32,353 nt of DNA from Chloroflexota bacterium (GTDB taxonomy: Bacteria > Chloroflexota > Anaerolineae > Aggregatilineales > UBA3940). The notes under the pieces are model-generated. The model saw nothing but the letters and a program-made list of their open reading frames with translations. It did not search any database and was not told where the DNA came from. The DNA lies in assembly GCA_010092885.1 (NCBI GenBank), contig JAADYX010000133.1, positions 1 to 32,353 of the forward strand, written 5' to 3'. Shown here in pieces: positions 8,897 to 16,591 of this stretch. The first letter of the stretch is position 1. Every line of letters starts with the position of its first letter. The position numbers and the translations under genes are program-made.

Positions 8897-9769
8897 ATGG
8901 ATGAAGGCGGAATCATCACATGGTTCACCGGCTTTGACCTCCCGGTTGGTGAGGTAATTGAAGCCGCAGTGGACTGGCTCAACCTGAACGCATCTTTTGT
9001 ATTTGAGGCGATCAAATTCCCGATTGATATCTTCCTGAACGGCTTGGAAGATTTTCTGCTGTGGGTCCCCTGGTGGATTATCATAATCGCCCTGGTCGCA
9101 CTGGCGTGGTGGCGGGCCGGATGGCGGGTTGGTGTGCTCAGCGCGATCAGCCTGCTGCTTATCCGCTTCCTGGAGCCGGAATATTGGGATCTGACCATGA
9201 TCACGCTCGGCATGATCCTGACAGCCGTGGCCTTCTCCGTTATAGTGGGGATACCCATCGGGATTTGGGCCGCACTTGATGACACGGTTGATCGCATAGT
9301 CAGGCCTGTTCTGGATGCGATGCAAACGATCCATCCATTCGTGTACCTGGTACCCATCGTGATCCTGTTTGGGCCGCGCAAGGTGCCGGGCACCCTGGCC
9401 ACGATCATTTTTGCCTTGCCGCCCATCGTGCGTCTGACTAACCTCGGCATCCGGCAGGTGCCGGAAGAGACTGTCGAGGCTGCACGCTCGTTTGGTTCTA
9501 CCCAGCAGCAGATGTTGTTTAAGGTACAGATCCCGCTGGCACTGCCCACCATCATGGCCGGGCTTAACCAGACGCTGCTGCTGTCGCTTTCGATGGGCGT
9601 CATTGCGGCCTTGATCGCGGCGGGCGGCATCGGGCAGGAGATCCTGCGTTCAGTGGGCCGTGTGGATGTGGCCCGTGCAGCAGAGGCCGGGCTGGTCGTA
9701 CTGCTGCTGGCCGTCGTGCTTGACCGCATTTCCCAAGCATTCGCCGAGGGCGAAGCGGAAACAGCCTGA
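8897..9769 (+). CDS. proW: Glycine betaine/proline ABC transporter permease
   Basis: Integral membrane subunit of the same importer, 290 aa. Hydrophobic segments lie at about 56-72, 78-92, 101-122, 148-165, 172-186 and 230-270. The EAA loop that docks onto the ATPase is VEAARSFGSTQQQMLFKVQIPLALP split over residues ~197-221, with the conserved EAA...G pattern, followed by GLNQTLLLSLSMGVIAALIAAGG, which is typical of ProW/OpuAB. Start ATG with AAAGGA nine bases upstream. It ends 92 bases before proX, and an intercistronic hairpin lies in that gap. Confidence 0.95.
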   Translation: MDEGGIITWFTGFDLPVGEVIEAAVDWLNLNASFVFEAIKFPIDIFLNGLEDFLLWVPWWIIIIALVALAWWRAGWRVGVLSAISLLLIRFLEPEYWDLTMITLGMILTAVAFSVIVGIPIGIWAALDDTVDRIVRPVLDAMQTIHPFVYLVPIVILFGPRKVPGTLATIIFALPPIVRLTNLGIRQVPEETVEAARSFGSTQQQMLFKVQIPLALPTIMAGLNQTLLLSLSMGVIAALIAAGGIGQEILRSVGRVDVARAAEAGLVVLLLAVVLDRISQAFAEGEAETA

Positions 9770-9803
9770 CACGTTTATTGGTATATCAAACAGCCCGCAA
9801 GGG

Positions 9804-9831
9804 GGTGCGCCAACCCAAAACCAGGCGCATC
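9804..9831 (+). promoter_or_regulatory. Intercistronic hairpin between proW and proX
   Basis: TGCGCC (9806-9811) pairs with GGCGCA (9824-9829), extendable by a G-U and a G-C pair, with loop AACCCAAAACCA. No T tract follows, so it is not a terminator. Such elements often protect upstream mRNA or allow a binding protein to be expressed at a different level from its permease. Confidence 0.4.
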
Positions 9832-9861
9832 GAAACGGACAACTAATAGGAGGAGTCTGTA

Positions 9862-10911
9862 GTGAAAAAGCGGTTAGTGTTCACAACTATTCTTGCTGCC
9901 ATCCTGGCAGCCCTGCTCGCAGCCTGTGGCCCGACCAACGGTGGTGACACCGGCGGTGACACAGGTGGTGCAGGCGAAGCAAGCCAGCCCGGTGAGGGCG
10001 TGACCGTCAGCATGGGGCAGGCCACATGGGATACCGGTTGGTTCCAGGCACAGGTCTACAAGCTGCTGCTTGAGGATCTCGGTTATACGGTTGAGGGCCC
10101 TGACACCCTTGACAACCCGGTTGCCTACACAGCTATTGCTGAAGGCGATCTGGACTTCTGGCCGAACGGCTGGTTCCCGCTGCACAATCAGTTCCTGGAA
10201 GATGAGAACATCGCAGGCAATGCCGAGCCGGTTGGCTTCCAGGTTGAGTCAGGTGCGCTCCAGGGCTACCTGATTGACAAGGCAACTGCCGACGAATTCG
10301 GTATCACCAACCTGGGTGACCTCTCCGACCCGGAGATCGCCGCCATCTTCGACAGTGATGGCAACGGCCAGGCCGACCTGATCGGCTGTAACGCTGGTTG
10401 GGGCTGTGAGGCCGTGATCAACGACCACATCGATATGTTCAATCTGGGTGACACCATCGAGCACGTTCAGGGTGAGTACTCCGCGCTGATGGCCGACACT
10501 ATCGGTCGTTTCGAGCGTGGTGAGCCCGTTCTGTTCTACACCTGGACACCGAACTGGACCGTTTCCGAACTGGCTCTGGGTGAAGATGTCGTCTGGCTGG
10601 GTGTCCCCGATGACCCCGAAGTCGAGGCCGCATCTATCCCGAACTGCCAGGAAGATCCCTGCGACATGGGCTTTGCGCCAAACGATATCCGTGTCGTAGC
10701 GAACGCTGAGTTCCTTGCAAACAACCCGGCAGCTGCCACCCTCTTCGAGATCGTTGAGATCCCGCTGTCTGATATCGCCGAACAGAACGTTCTGCTGACC
10801 GAAGGCGAGGACAGCCCGGAGGATATCCGCACGCATGCCGAAAACTGGATCGAGGAAAACCGCGATCAGGTTGACAGCTGGCTGGAACAGGCACGCGCCG
10901 CCGCCGAGTAA
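9862..10911 (+). CDS. proX: Glycine betaine/proline-binding lipoprotein
   Basis: Extracytoplasmic substrate-binding protein of the importer, 349 aa. Lipoprotein signal with lipobox LLAAC (Cys22), then a low-complexity tether with repeated GGDTGGDTGG. The mature part matches ProX: TWDTGWFQAQVYKLLLEDLG, AYTAIAEGDLDFWPNGWFP, GCNAGWGCEAVINDH and FYTWTPNW. These supply the tryptophans that form the cation-pi box for quaternary ammonium ligands. The start is GTG, fixed by AGGAGGAG eight bases upstream and by the signal peptide. It is last in the operon and followed by a hairpin terminator. Choline or proline betaine are possible alternative ligands; the sequence cannot separate them. Confidence 0.95.
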   Translation: MKKRLVFTTILAAILAALLAACGPTNGGDTGGDTGGAGEASQPGEGVTVSMGQATWDTGWFQAQVYKLLLEDLGYTVEGPDTLDNPVAYTAIAEGDLDFWPNGWFPLHNQFLEDENIAGNAEPVGFQVESGALQGYLIDKATADEFGITNLGDLSDPEIAAIFDSDGNGQADLIGCNAGWGCEAVINDHIDMFNLGDTIEHVQGEYSALMADTIGRFERGEPVLFYTWTPNWTVSELALGEDVVWLGVPDDPEVEAASIPNCQEDPCDMGFAPNDIRVVANAEFLANNPAAATLFEIVEIPLSDIAEQNVLLTEGEDSPEDIRTHAENWIEENRDQVDSWLEQARAAAE

Positions 10912-10958
10912 GCAACCTGACCTGACAAATGCATCACCTGCCTGACAGGTTGATGAAC

Positions 10959-11013
10959 GAGGCTGGCCCATCCCTTCCGCGCCAACAGACAGGGAGGTGG
11001 AGCCAGCCTCTTG
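10959..11013 (+). terminator. Terminator-like hairpin after proX
   Basis: GAGGCTGGC (10959-10967) pairs with GCCAGCCTC (11002-11010), with an inner ATCCCT/AGGGA helix. The following TTGCTAT is a weak U tract. Confidence 0.55.
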
Positions 11014-11103
11014 CTATCGCCGCAAACGACGATTGCGGAACTATCGCATACTTCGCATATTAACACAAGTGCAAACGTCACCAATTTTGCGTGCCAAATG
11101 TGG

Positions 11104-11132
11104 TTGACTGCAATTCAGACAACCGCTATACT
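11104..11132 (+). promoter_or_regulatory. Strong promoter of the cysM sulfur operon
   Basis: TTGACT, 17 bp, TATACT: one of the best sigma-70-type matches in the window. The predicted start near 11139 leaves a ~288 nt leader before cysM. Confidence 0.7.
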
Positions 11133-11189
11133 AATTTCCGTACGCAAGACAACAGGTGCATTCACCATGCAGGTTTGTATGTGTCTCAA

Positions 11190-11314
11190 GCGGGGTCGGC
11201 AATTTCCTCGTTTGGGCAGCAGGTAACCCGATTACCCTACCTCTGTTTGAAGAGTGAACCCGGCCCCGCCGCATTCATGTGTTCGCGGCCAGCCTGTCGA
11301 GTGCGCTCTTTTTT
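11190..11314 (+). promoter_or_regulatory. Candidate cis-regulatory RNA (attenuator or riboswitch) upstream of cysM
   Basis: GCGGGGTCGG (11190-11199) pairs with CCGGCCCCGC (11260-11269), a 10-bp closing stem with one G-U around a 60-nt interior. The interior contains GGTAA/TTACC (11222-11236). Directly abutting is CGCATTC (11270-11276) paired with GAGTGCG (11299-11305), then CTC and TTTTTT (11309-11314), a terminator shape. GCCGC at 11268-11272 could instead pair with GCGGC at 11284-11288, breaking both stems. A further hairpin, ACATCT/AGATGT, follows at 11365-11382. No known riboswitch class is recognised. The rest of 11011-11426 shows no supported gene. Confidence 0.5.
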
Positions 11315-11426
11315 GTTGTCTCTCCTCTGGTCGCCCCTTCCGTAAGAATCCGATCAAAGCTGCGACATCTGTGGAAAGATGTGTCCGCACTGGCACGTCT
11401 GTTACACGCGAAAGGGGAATTTCTAT

Positions 11427-12368
11427 ATGGTTACAACACCACTGGTATTCGAAGACCATCCGCTGGTGGCACGGGTTGGCGACACACCACTGATCAGTCT
11501 GCCCACCCTGACCGCCCACCTGCCGGACACCATCGCGATCCTGGCAAAAGCCGAATGGTACAATCCCGGCGGCAGCGTGAAAGACCGCCCCGCCCTGAAC
11601 ATCATTCAAGAGGCCATCAGGCGCGGCGATCTGCGCGACGGCGTGACACTATTGGACAGCACCTCCGGCAACACGGGCATCGCCTACGCGATGTTCGGTG
11701 CCGCGATGGGGTTCCCGGTCAAGCTGGTGCTCCCGGCCAACTGCAGCCCGGAGCGCATCAAGATCCTCAAAGCCTACGGGGTTGAGCTCGAACTGACCGA
11801 TCCGCTGGAAGGCAGCGACGGCGCCATCCGACGCGTGCGAGAACTCGCCGCGCAGGAACCCGAACGCTACTTCTACGCGAACCAATATGAAAATGATGAC
11901 AACTGGCGGGCGCATTACAAGACGACCGCCGTTGAGATCTGGGAGCAGACGGGCGGGCAGGTCACGCACTTTGTGGCAGGGTTGGGGACATCCGGCACGC
12001 TGGTTGGTACCGGGCGACGTCTCAAGGAATTCAACCCGGCCATCGAGGTCATCGCCGCGCAGCCGGACTCGCCCTTCCACGGCTTGGAAGGCTGGAAGCA
12101 CATGCCGACCGCCATCCGACCGGGGATCTACGATGACACCCTACATGACCGCATTCTCGAAACACGCACGGAAGACGCCCATCGCATCTGCAGGCAGCTG
12201 GCGCGTGAAGAGGGGCTGCTCGTCGGCATCTCGGCAGGCGGCGCGATCGATGCCACACTGATCATTGCGGAGGACCTGGCCGAACGCGGCGAGCCGGGCA
12301 CTATCGTCACCATCCTGCCGGACGATGCATCCAAGTATCTCAGCGATCCCTTCTGGGAAGAAGACTAG
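11427..12368 (+). CDS. cysM: Cysteine synthase, CysM type (sulfur-carrier-dependent)
   Basis: PLP enzyme making L-cysteine from an activated serine (O-phospho- or O-acetylserine) and a sulfur donor; cytoplasmic, 313 aa. The PLP lysine is Lys52 in NPGGSVKDRPA. The substrate loop STSGNTG is at 79-85, the phosphate-binding GTSGT at 187-191, and GISAGGA lies near the C-terminus. The neighbours (JAMM protease, cysO-like carrier, moeZ-like activator) reproduce the Mycobacterium mec-cysO-cysM route, in which CysM takes sulfur from a protein thiocarboxylate. I therefore infer that donor here rather than free sulfide. Start at the ATG with AAAGGGGA eight bases upstream; the frame is open further upstream but has no family match. 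The stop lies four bases before mec. Confidence 0.93.
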   Translation: MVTTPLVFEDHPLVARVGDTPLISLPTLTAHLPDTIAILAKAEWYNPGGSVKDRPALNIIQEAIRRGDLRDGVTLLDSTSGNTGIAYAMFGAAMGFPVKLVLPANCSPERIKILKAYGVELELTDPLEGSDGAIRRVRELAAQEPERYFYANQYENDDNWRAHYKTTAVEIWEQTGGQVTHFVAGLGTSGTLVGTGRRLKEFNPAIEVIAAQPDSPFHGLEGWKHMPTAIRPGIYDDTLHDRILETRTEDAHRICRQLAREEGLLVGISAGGAIDATLIIAEDLAERGEPGTIVTILPDDASKYLSDPFWEED

Positions 12369-12372
12369 GCAC

Positions 12373-12804
12373 ATGAAGCGCGTGGAATTTCCGCAGGAGC
12401 AGTATGCGCTGCTGGCCGCCCACCTGCAGGACGCCTATCCGAACGAGGGGGCGGGCTTCCTGTTTGGGCGCATCACGGATGAGGCGTTTATCGTTGAGTC
12501 GGTGATGACATTGCCCAACACGTGGGACGAAGGGTCACAGCGCAACCGGTTCCGGCTTTCGGCAGAGGATTCATTGAAGGCCGAACTGGAGGCAGGCCGC
12601 CGGGGATCGGATGTGATCGGGGTTTTTCACTCTCATCCGGACCATCCCGCGGTGCCGTCACAGTGGGACCTGGAGTGGGCGGCCTGGCCGAACTTCGCCT
12701 ACCTGATCACCACGGTGGCGCAGGGCAAAGCGGAGCGGACCCGGGCCTGGCAGCTGCGCGCGGACCGTTCCGCGTTTGAAGAGGACGATCTACGTATCAC
12801 GTGA
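12373..12804 (+). CDS. mec: JAMM/MPN+ metalloprotease, Mec type
   Basis: Zinc isopeptidase/protease of 143 aa. The JAMM motif is complete: Glu25 in NEGAGFLFG and His86-x-His88-x7-Ser96-x2-Asp99 in VFHSHPDHPAVPSQWD. In the mycobacterial pathway Mec releases newly made cysteine from the CysO-cysteine adduct. In the thioquinolobactin pathway the related QbsD trims two residues after Gly-Gly of the sulfur carrier. Either or both reactions fit here, because the adjacent carrier ends Gly-Gly-Arg-Ala. The ATG lies four bases after the cysM stop, so translation is probably coupled. It is 20 bases before the carrier gene. Confidence 0.93.
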   Translation: MKRVEFPQEQYALLAAHLQDAYPNEGAGFLFGRITDEAFIVESVMTLPNTWDEGSQRNRFRLSAEDSLKAELEAGRRGSDVIGVFHSHPDHPAVPSQWDLEWAAWPNFAYLITTVAQGKAERTRAWQLRADRSAFEEDDLRIT

Positions 12805-12824
12805 TGAGATAAGGAGAAGAGATT

Positions 12825-13100
12825 ATGGCAAGCATTCGTATCCCTACCCCGCTGCGCCCTTATGCAGGTGGTACCGCGGAAGTGGTCGTTTCCGGCACGA
12901 CGGTTGACGAGGCGCTTAAGGACCTGATCGCACAGCACCCCGAGCTGGAACAGCATCTGTTCAATAATGGGGAGCTGCGCAGCTTCGTGAACATCTTCCT
13001 CGGCGAGGAGGACATCCGCCACCTTGATGGGCGTGAGACCGCAATTGAGGAAGACACCGAGCTGCTGATCATCCCGTCTATCGCGGGGGGGAGGGCATGA
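12825..13100 (+). CDS. cysO: MoaD/ThiS-family sulfur carrier protein, CysO-like
   Basis: Small beta-grasp sulfur carrier of 91 aa, beginning MASIRIPTPLRPYAGG and continuing with SGTTVDEALKDLIAQHPEL and FVNIFLGEEDIRHL, as in CysO. The C-terminal Gly-Gly becomes the thiocarboxylate that hands sulfur to CysM. Here it is followed by Arg-Ala (residues 90-91), so the diglycine is masked until trimmed. The coding sequence there contains a run of seven G, so an indel should be excluded. The Shine-Dalgarno is strong (AAGGAG). It lies between mec and the DUF4395 gene. Confidence 0.92.
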   Translation: MASIRIPTPLRPYAGGTAEVVVSGTTVDEALKDLIAQHPELEQHLFNNGELRSFVNIFLGEEDIRHLDGRETAIEEDTELLIIPSIAGGRA

Positions 13101-13103
13101 CCC

Positions 13104-13574
13104 ATGGCTGAAGACACCGTTCGTCGCGTGGATCACTCCGCCCTGCGGACCAATCAGGCGTTTATTATCGGCGGCCTGCTGCTCGGCTTTCTGCTGGATA
13201 TCTGGCCGCTGGTGGCGTTTGTCTCAGCAGTGTTGATCGCCGGCACGCTGCTGCCGCAGGCGGCCCTCTTTAAGCGGATCTACCAGCATGTGCTCAAGCC
13301 ATCAGGCATCGTAAAGCCGGATGTGATCGAGGACAACCCGGAACCGCATCGTTTTGCGCAGGGGCTTGGCGGTGCGTTCACCCTGGCCGCGACCGTGGCG
13401 CTCATCGCCGGTCTGTCTGTGGTTGGGTGGGTGCTGGCCTGGGTCGTGATTGTACTGGCCGCGCTGAACCTGTTTGCCGGGTTCTGCGCCGGGTGCTTTG
13501 TGTATTATCAGCTGAACCGGCTGGGCGTGCCGGGCTTTTCCGCCGCGCCGCTGGGGGAACAATCCCATGGTTGA
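13104..13574 (+). CDS. DUF4395 membrane protein
   Basis: Integral membrane protein of 156 aa with about four hydrophobic segments (residues ~19-32, 35-52, 90-107 and 109-130). It has the family signature EDNPEPHRFAQGLGG before the third helix and a Cys-x-x-Cys-like pair in FAGFCAGCFVYY within the last helix. DUF4395 proteins are often encoded beside thioredoxins, and here the next gene is a membrane-anchored thioredoxin overlapping by eight bases. I infer that the pair passes thiol electrons at or across the membrane, perhaps to support sulfur transfer. The biochemical role is not established. Start ATG three bases after the carrier stop. Confidence 0.85.
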   Translation: MAEDTVRRVDHSALRTNQAFIIGGLLLGFLLDIWPLVAFVSAVLIAGTLLPQAALFKRIYQHVLKPSGIVKPDVIEDNPEPHRFAQGLGGAFTLAATVALIAGLSVVGWVLAWVVIVLAALNLFAGFCAGCFVYYQLNRLGVPGFSAAPLGEQSHG

Positions 13575-13992
13575 GCGGATTGCCATCACGGTGATTGTGG
13601 CTGCGGCTGTAGCCGGTGTGGTGCTGGCCTGCACTCTGATGCAGAAACGCCGCGCTGCCGCGCAGGCCGCCGGATCACGCCTGCTGGACGGCCTGCGGTC
13701 TGACCTGCCGGTGATCATCTACTTCTGGTCGGAGATGTGCGTACCCTGCAAGGCCGTGCAGACGCCCGCCCTGGACCGCATCGAGCAGGATCTGGCCGGG
13801 TGCGTGCAGGTCGTGCGTGTGGATGCTGCCGTGCACACCGATGAAGCGAAGGCATGGGGTGTGTTGACCACGCCCACCACCATCCTGCTTGGGCCGGGCG
13901 GGCAGCAGATCAACAACCGCGTGGTGCGCGCCGATGAGTTGAAAACCCAGTTAGCGACTATTTCAGGAGAAATTGGACTATGTCGATCCTAG
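13567..13992 (+). CDS. Membrane-anchored thioredoxin-like protein
   Basis: 141 aa. An N-terminal hydrophobic segment (residues ~5-22) ends in VVLAC, so it is either a signal anchor or a lipoprotein signal. The thioredoxin fold follows, with active site Cys58-Val-Pro-Cys61 in FWSEMCVPCK and the cis-proline region TTPTTILL. It would act as a thiol oxidoreductase, placed by its anchor on the outer face of the membrane. It overlaps the DUF4395 gene by 8 bases and moeZ by 13, so all three are probably translated together. Working with the DUF4395 protein as a redox pair is inference from position. Confidence 0.88.
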   Translation: MVERIAITVIVAAAVAGVVLACTLMQKRRAAAQAAGSRLLDGLRSDLPVIIYFWSEMCVPCKAVQTPALDRIEQDLAGCVQVVRVDAAVHTDEAKAWGVLTTPTTILLGPGGQQINNRVVRADELKTQLATISGEIGLCRS

Positions 13993-15173
13993 AAATCGCC
14001 GATCCGCAGGCTGTGGAACTCAGCAACGAGGAGATCAGCCGGTACAGCCGCCACCTGATCATGCCGGAGGTGGGCATGGCCGGGCAGCGCAAGCTCAAGG
14101 CGGCCAAGGTGCTGGCCGTCGGCACGGGCGGGTTGGGTTCGCCGCTGTTGATGTATCTGGCCGCGGCTGGCATTGGCACCATCGGCATCGTGGACTACGA
14201 TGTCGTCGATGAATCAAACCTACAGCGGCAGGTCATCCATGGGACGAGCACGGTCGGGCAGCCGAAGATCGAGAGCGCGAAGAGGCGGATCCTCGATCTG
14301 AACCCGAATATCGATGTGGTGACCTACAATGTGCCCTTGACCAGCGAGAACGCGCTGGAGCTCTTCGAGCCGTATGACATCATTGTGGACGGCACGGACA
14401 ACTTCCCGACACGTTACCTGGTCAACGATGCGTGTGTGCTGCTCAACAAGCCGAATGTGTACGGCAGCATCTTCCGGTTTGAGGGGCAGGTGGCCGTCTT
14501 TGATCCGCGCACTGGGCCGAGCTACCGGTGCATGTTCCCAGAACCACCGCCCCCCGGGTTGGTCCCCAGCTGCGCTGAAGGCGGTGTATTGGGTGTGCTG
14601 CCGGGCGTGATCGGGACCCTGCAGGCCATTGAAGTCGTGAAGCTGGTCCTCGGCATTGGGGAGCCACTGGTCGGGCGGATGCTGCTGTTCGATGCGCTGG
14701 ATATGGAGTTCCGCGAGATCAAGCTGCGTCGCAACCCCAACTGGCCAGTCGGCGAGCCGCACCCGACCGTGACCGAGCTCATCGACTACGAGGACTTCTG
14801 CGGCATGCCTGGTCACGACCGCAGCGCATTCGCCAGCGACAATGAAGGGGTGGTGCCTGCGGTCACTGTGACCCAGGTGAAAGAGAAGCTCGACAGCGGT
14901 GAGGACTTCATCCTGCTGGACGTGCGTGACCCGCACGAGTGGGAGATCAGCGATATCAGCGCGGCCACCCATCATATCCCCAAGGGCAAGATCCTGGAGC
15001 ACCTGGGGGAGCTGGCGCAGACACGCGACATCATCGTGTACTGCAAGAGCGGCGGGCGCAGCGCGGATGTGACCCGCACGCTGTTGGACCACGGCTACAC
15101 GCGTGTTCACAACATGCTCGGCGGGATCAACAAGTGGGCCACCACGATTGAGCCCGACCTGCCGACGTACTAA
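13980..15173 (+). CDS. moeZ: MoeZ-like adenylyltransferase/sulfurtransferase (ThiF-rhodanese)
   Basis: 397 aa, cytoplasmic. Residues ~15-250 form the E1-like ThiF/MoeB domain with the ATP site GTGGLG (48-53), the Asp-rich IVDYDVVDESNLQRQ and a conserved cysteine at 184 in YRCMFPEPPPPG. Residues ~295-395 form a rhodanese domain with active-site Cys355 in YCKSGGRS. The enzyme adenylates the Gly-Gly end of the carrier and then transfers rhodanese-bound sulfur to make the thiocarboxylate. Paired zinc-binding Cys-x-x-Cys motifs of MoeB are not seen, as in MoeZ. Start ATG with AGGAGA nine bases upstream. It is last in the operon and followed by a strong terminator. It may also serve MoaD or ThiS carriers encoded elsewhere. 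Confidence 0.93.
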   Translation: MSILEIADPQAVELSNEEISRYSRHLIMPEVGMAGQRKLKAAKVLAVGTGGLGSPLLMYLAAAGIGTIGIVDYDVVDESNLQRQVIHGTSTVGQPKIESAKRRILDLNPNIDVVTYNVPLTSENALELFEPYDIIVDGTDNFPTRYLVNDACVLLNKPNVYGSIFRFEGQVAVFDPRTGPSYRCMFPEPPPPGLVPSCAEGGVLGVLPGVIGTLQAIEVVKLVLGIGEPLVGRMLLFDALDMEFREIKLRRNPNWPVGEPHPTVTELIDYEDFCGMPGHDRSAFASDNEGVVPAVTVTQVKEKLDSGEDFILLDVRDPHEWEISDISAATHHIPKGKILEHLGELAQTRDIIVYCKSGGRSADVTRTLLDHGYTRVHNMLGGINKWATTIEPDLPTY

Positions 15174-15192
15174 ATACGTTCGAGTGAGATCG

Positions 15193-15229
15193 AAGCCCCG
15201 GCTGGCATCTGCCCAGGCCGGGGCTTTTT
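15193..15229 (+). terminator. Rho-independent terminator of the cysM-moeZ operon
   Basis: AAGCCCCGGC (15193-15202) pairs with GCCGGGGCTT (15217-15226) and runs into TTTTT. This is the clearest terminator in the window. The opposite strand lacks a U tract after the hairpin, so it is unlikely to serve the converging DUF1501 gene. Confidence 0.9.
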
Positions 15230-15307
15230 GACTTCACTCCCAGTGAGGCACAGGCGCGCATCCTGGGTGTAATCCTGGCCGCACCGCTGCCCTGGTTTTG
15301 TTCAGCA

Positions 15308-16576
15308 TTATGCGCCGCTCGATCCGAACAGCCCAACAGGCGCCGGTTCGAAGTCCGGGAAGACATCCGCGACACCGGGGTTGTTCAGCCGCAGCCGGAT
15401 GATCTCGCTGAGCACGTCGCGGTAGTCGGTTGTGATAGACAGATCGCCATCATCGAGGTTCTCCAAATCAAGGCCGGGCCAGTCGGCCACAACGGGATCA
15501 GCTTGGAGGCTGCCGCTCATGACGAGCATGGCCCCACCGTGCCCGTGATCAGTGCCCCGGCTGGCGTTCTCAGCCAGACGCCGCCCAAACTCCGACATGA
15601 CCACAACCGTCACGTTTTCCATGTCCGGGCCCATATCCTCATGGAAAGCGGCCAACCCCTGCGCCAGATCAGTCACCAGATTGGCGAACTCGCCTTGGGT
15701 GCTGCCCTGCGCGAAGTGTGTGTCCCAGCCACCTGCATCAATGCAGACCGTCTCCAAGCCGACATCGGCGAGCAGCAGGGCGGCGGTTTGCAGCAGGGCC
15801 AAGCCGAACTCGCTTTCCGGGTAGAGGGCTCCGCTGCGTGCCCGATACTGGGCGACCCCGACCTGCTGCACCATGTCGATGGTCTCTTTCGTCTGCTGGG
15901 CTGCCCGGGCGATCTCGTCGTCGCCAAGAGAATACAGCGCGTTGAGCGTTTCAAGCATCGGCTCGGCGGCTTCCTCCCGTCCTCCGAGATGGTAGTCCAC
16001 AATGGACTTGATCGCGACGGCGGTGACGGGGCCGCGCAGCTGGGCCGGGATGGATGTTCCCCAACCGACGGCGCGCAGGGGCGACTGGTTGCCGGTATCC
16101 AACGTGGCGAGGTGGCGAGCCACCCAACCGGTGCTCAGCTGGTTCTGACCGGGCGTGCCGCGCTCCATGTAGTCCATCGCGCGGAAGTGTGAACGGGTCG
16201 GGTCGGGCGACCCGGTGGCGTGGATCGCGGCGATCTCCCCTGCCCGGAATACAGGTTCCAGGGCCTCCATGTTCGGATGCAGCCCGAAGAACCCGTCGAG
16301 ATCGATGGTTTTTGGATCGCTGCCGCGCTCGTCAGGGCGCGGAATGGCGAGCTGCGGACGGGCCGTGTAGTAATTGTCATCACCGTGCGGCACGATCATG
16401 TTGAGCGCATCAGCACCGCCGCGCAGAAAGATGGAGATGAGCACATCGCCCGCCGGGTTTTCATACTTGGGCGCGAACGTCAGGCGGGGCATCCACGCGG
16501 GCAGATCCCCGTTGAGCATGTGCAGCGCCGTCTGCGGGCGCAAGAGGGCACGTCGTGAACGTGAACTGACAGTCAT
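15308..16576 (-). CDS. DUF1501 family protein
   Basis: 422 aa. Family hallmarks are present in order: IFLRGGADALNMIVPHGD (~48-65), GFFGLHPNMEAL, GGWDTHFAQGSTQGEF (~270-285), MSEFGRRLAENASRGTDHGHGG (~317-338) and a C-terminal DYRDVLSEIIR. DUF1501 is distantly related to the sulfatase/alkaline phosphatase fold, and its function is not established. Members usually carry a Tat signal. This one has two arginines near the N-terminus but no hydrophobic core, so it may leave the cell only in complex with its DUF1800 partner or stay inside. ATG with AAGGA seven bases upstream, 15 bases after the DUF1800 stop, hence one operon. Confidence 0.9.
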   Translation of the reverse strand: MTVSSRSRRALLRPQTALHMLNGDLPAWMPRLTFAPKYENPAGDVLISIFLRGGADALNMIVPHGDDNYYTARPQLAIPRPDERGSDPKTIDLDGFFGLHPNMEALEPVFRAGEIAAIHATGSPDPTRSHFRAMDYMERGTPGQNQLSTGWVARHLATLDTGNQSPLRAVGWGTSIPAQLRGPVTAVAIKSIVDYHLGGREEAAEPMLETLNALYSLGDDEIARAAQQTKETIDMVQQVGVAQYRARSGALYPESEFGLALLQTAALLLADVGLETVCIDAGGWDTHFAQGSTQGEFANLVTDLAQGLAAFHEDMGPDMENVTVVVMSEFGRRLAENASRGTDHGHGGAMLVMSGSLQADPVVADWPGLDLENLDDGDLSITTDYRDVLSEIIRLRLNNPGVADVFPDFEPAPVGLFGSSGA

Positions 16577-16591
16577 CGCGAATTCCTTAGT

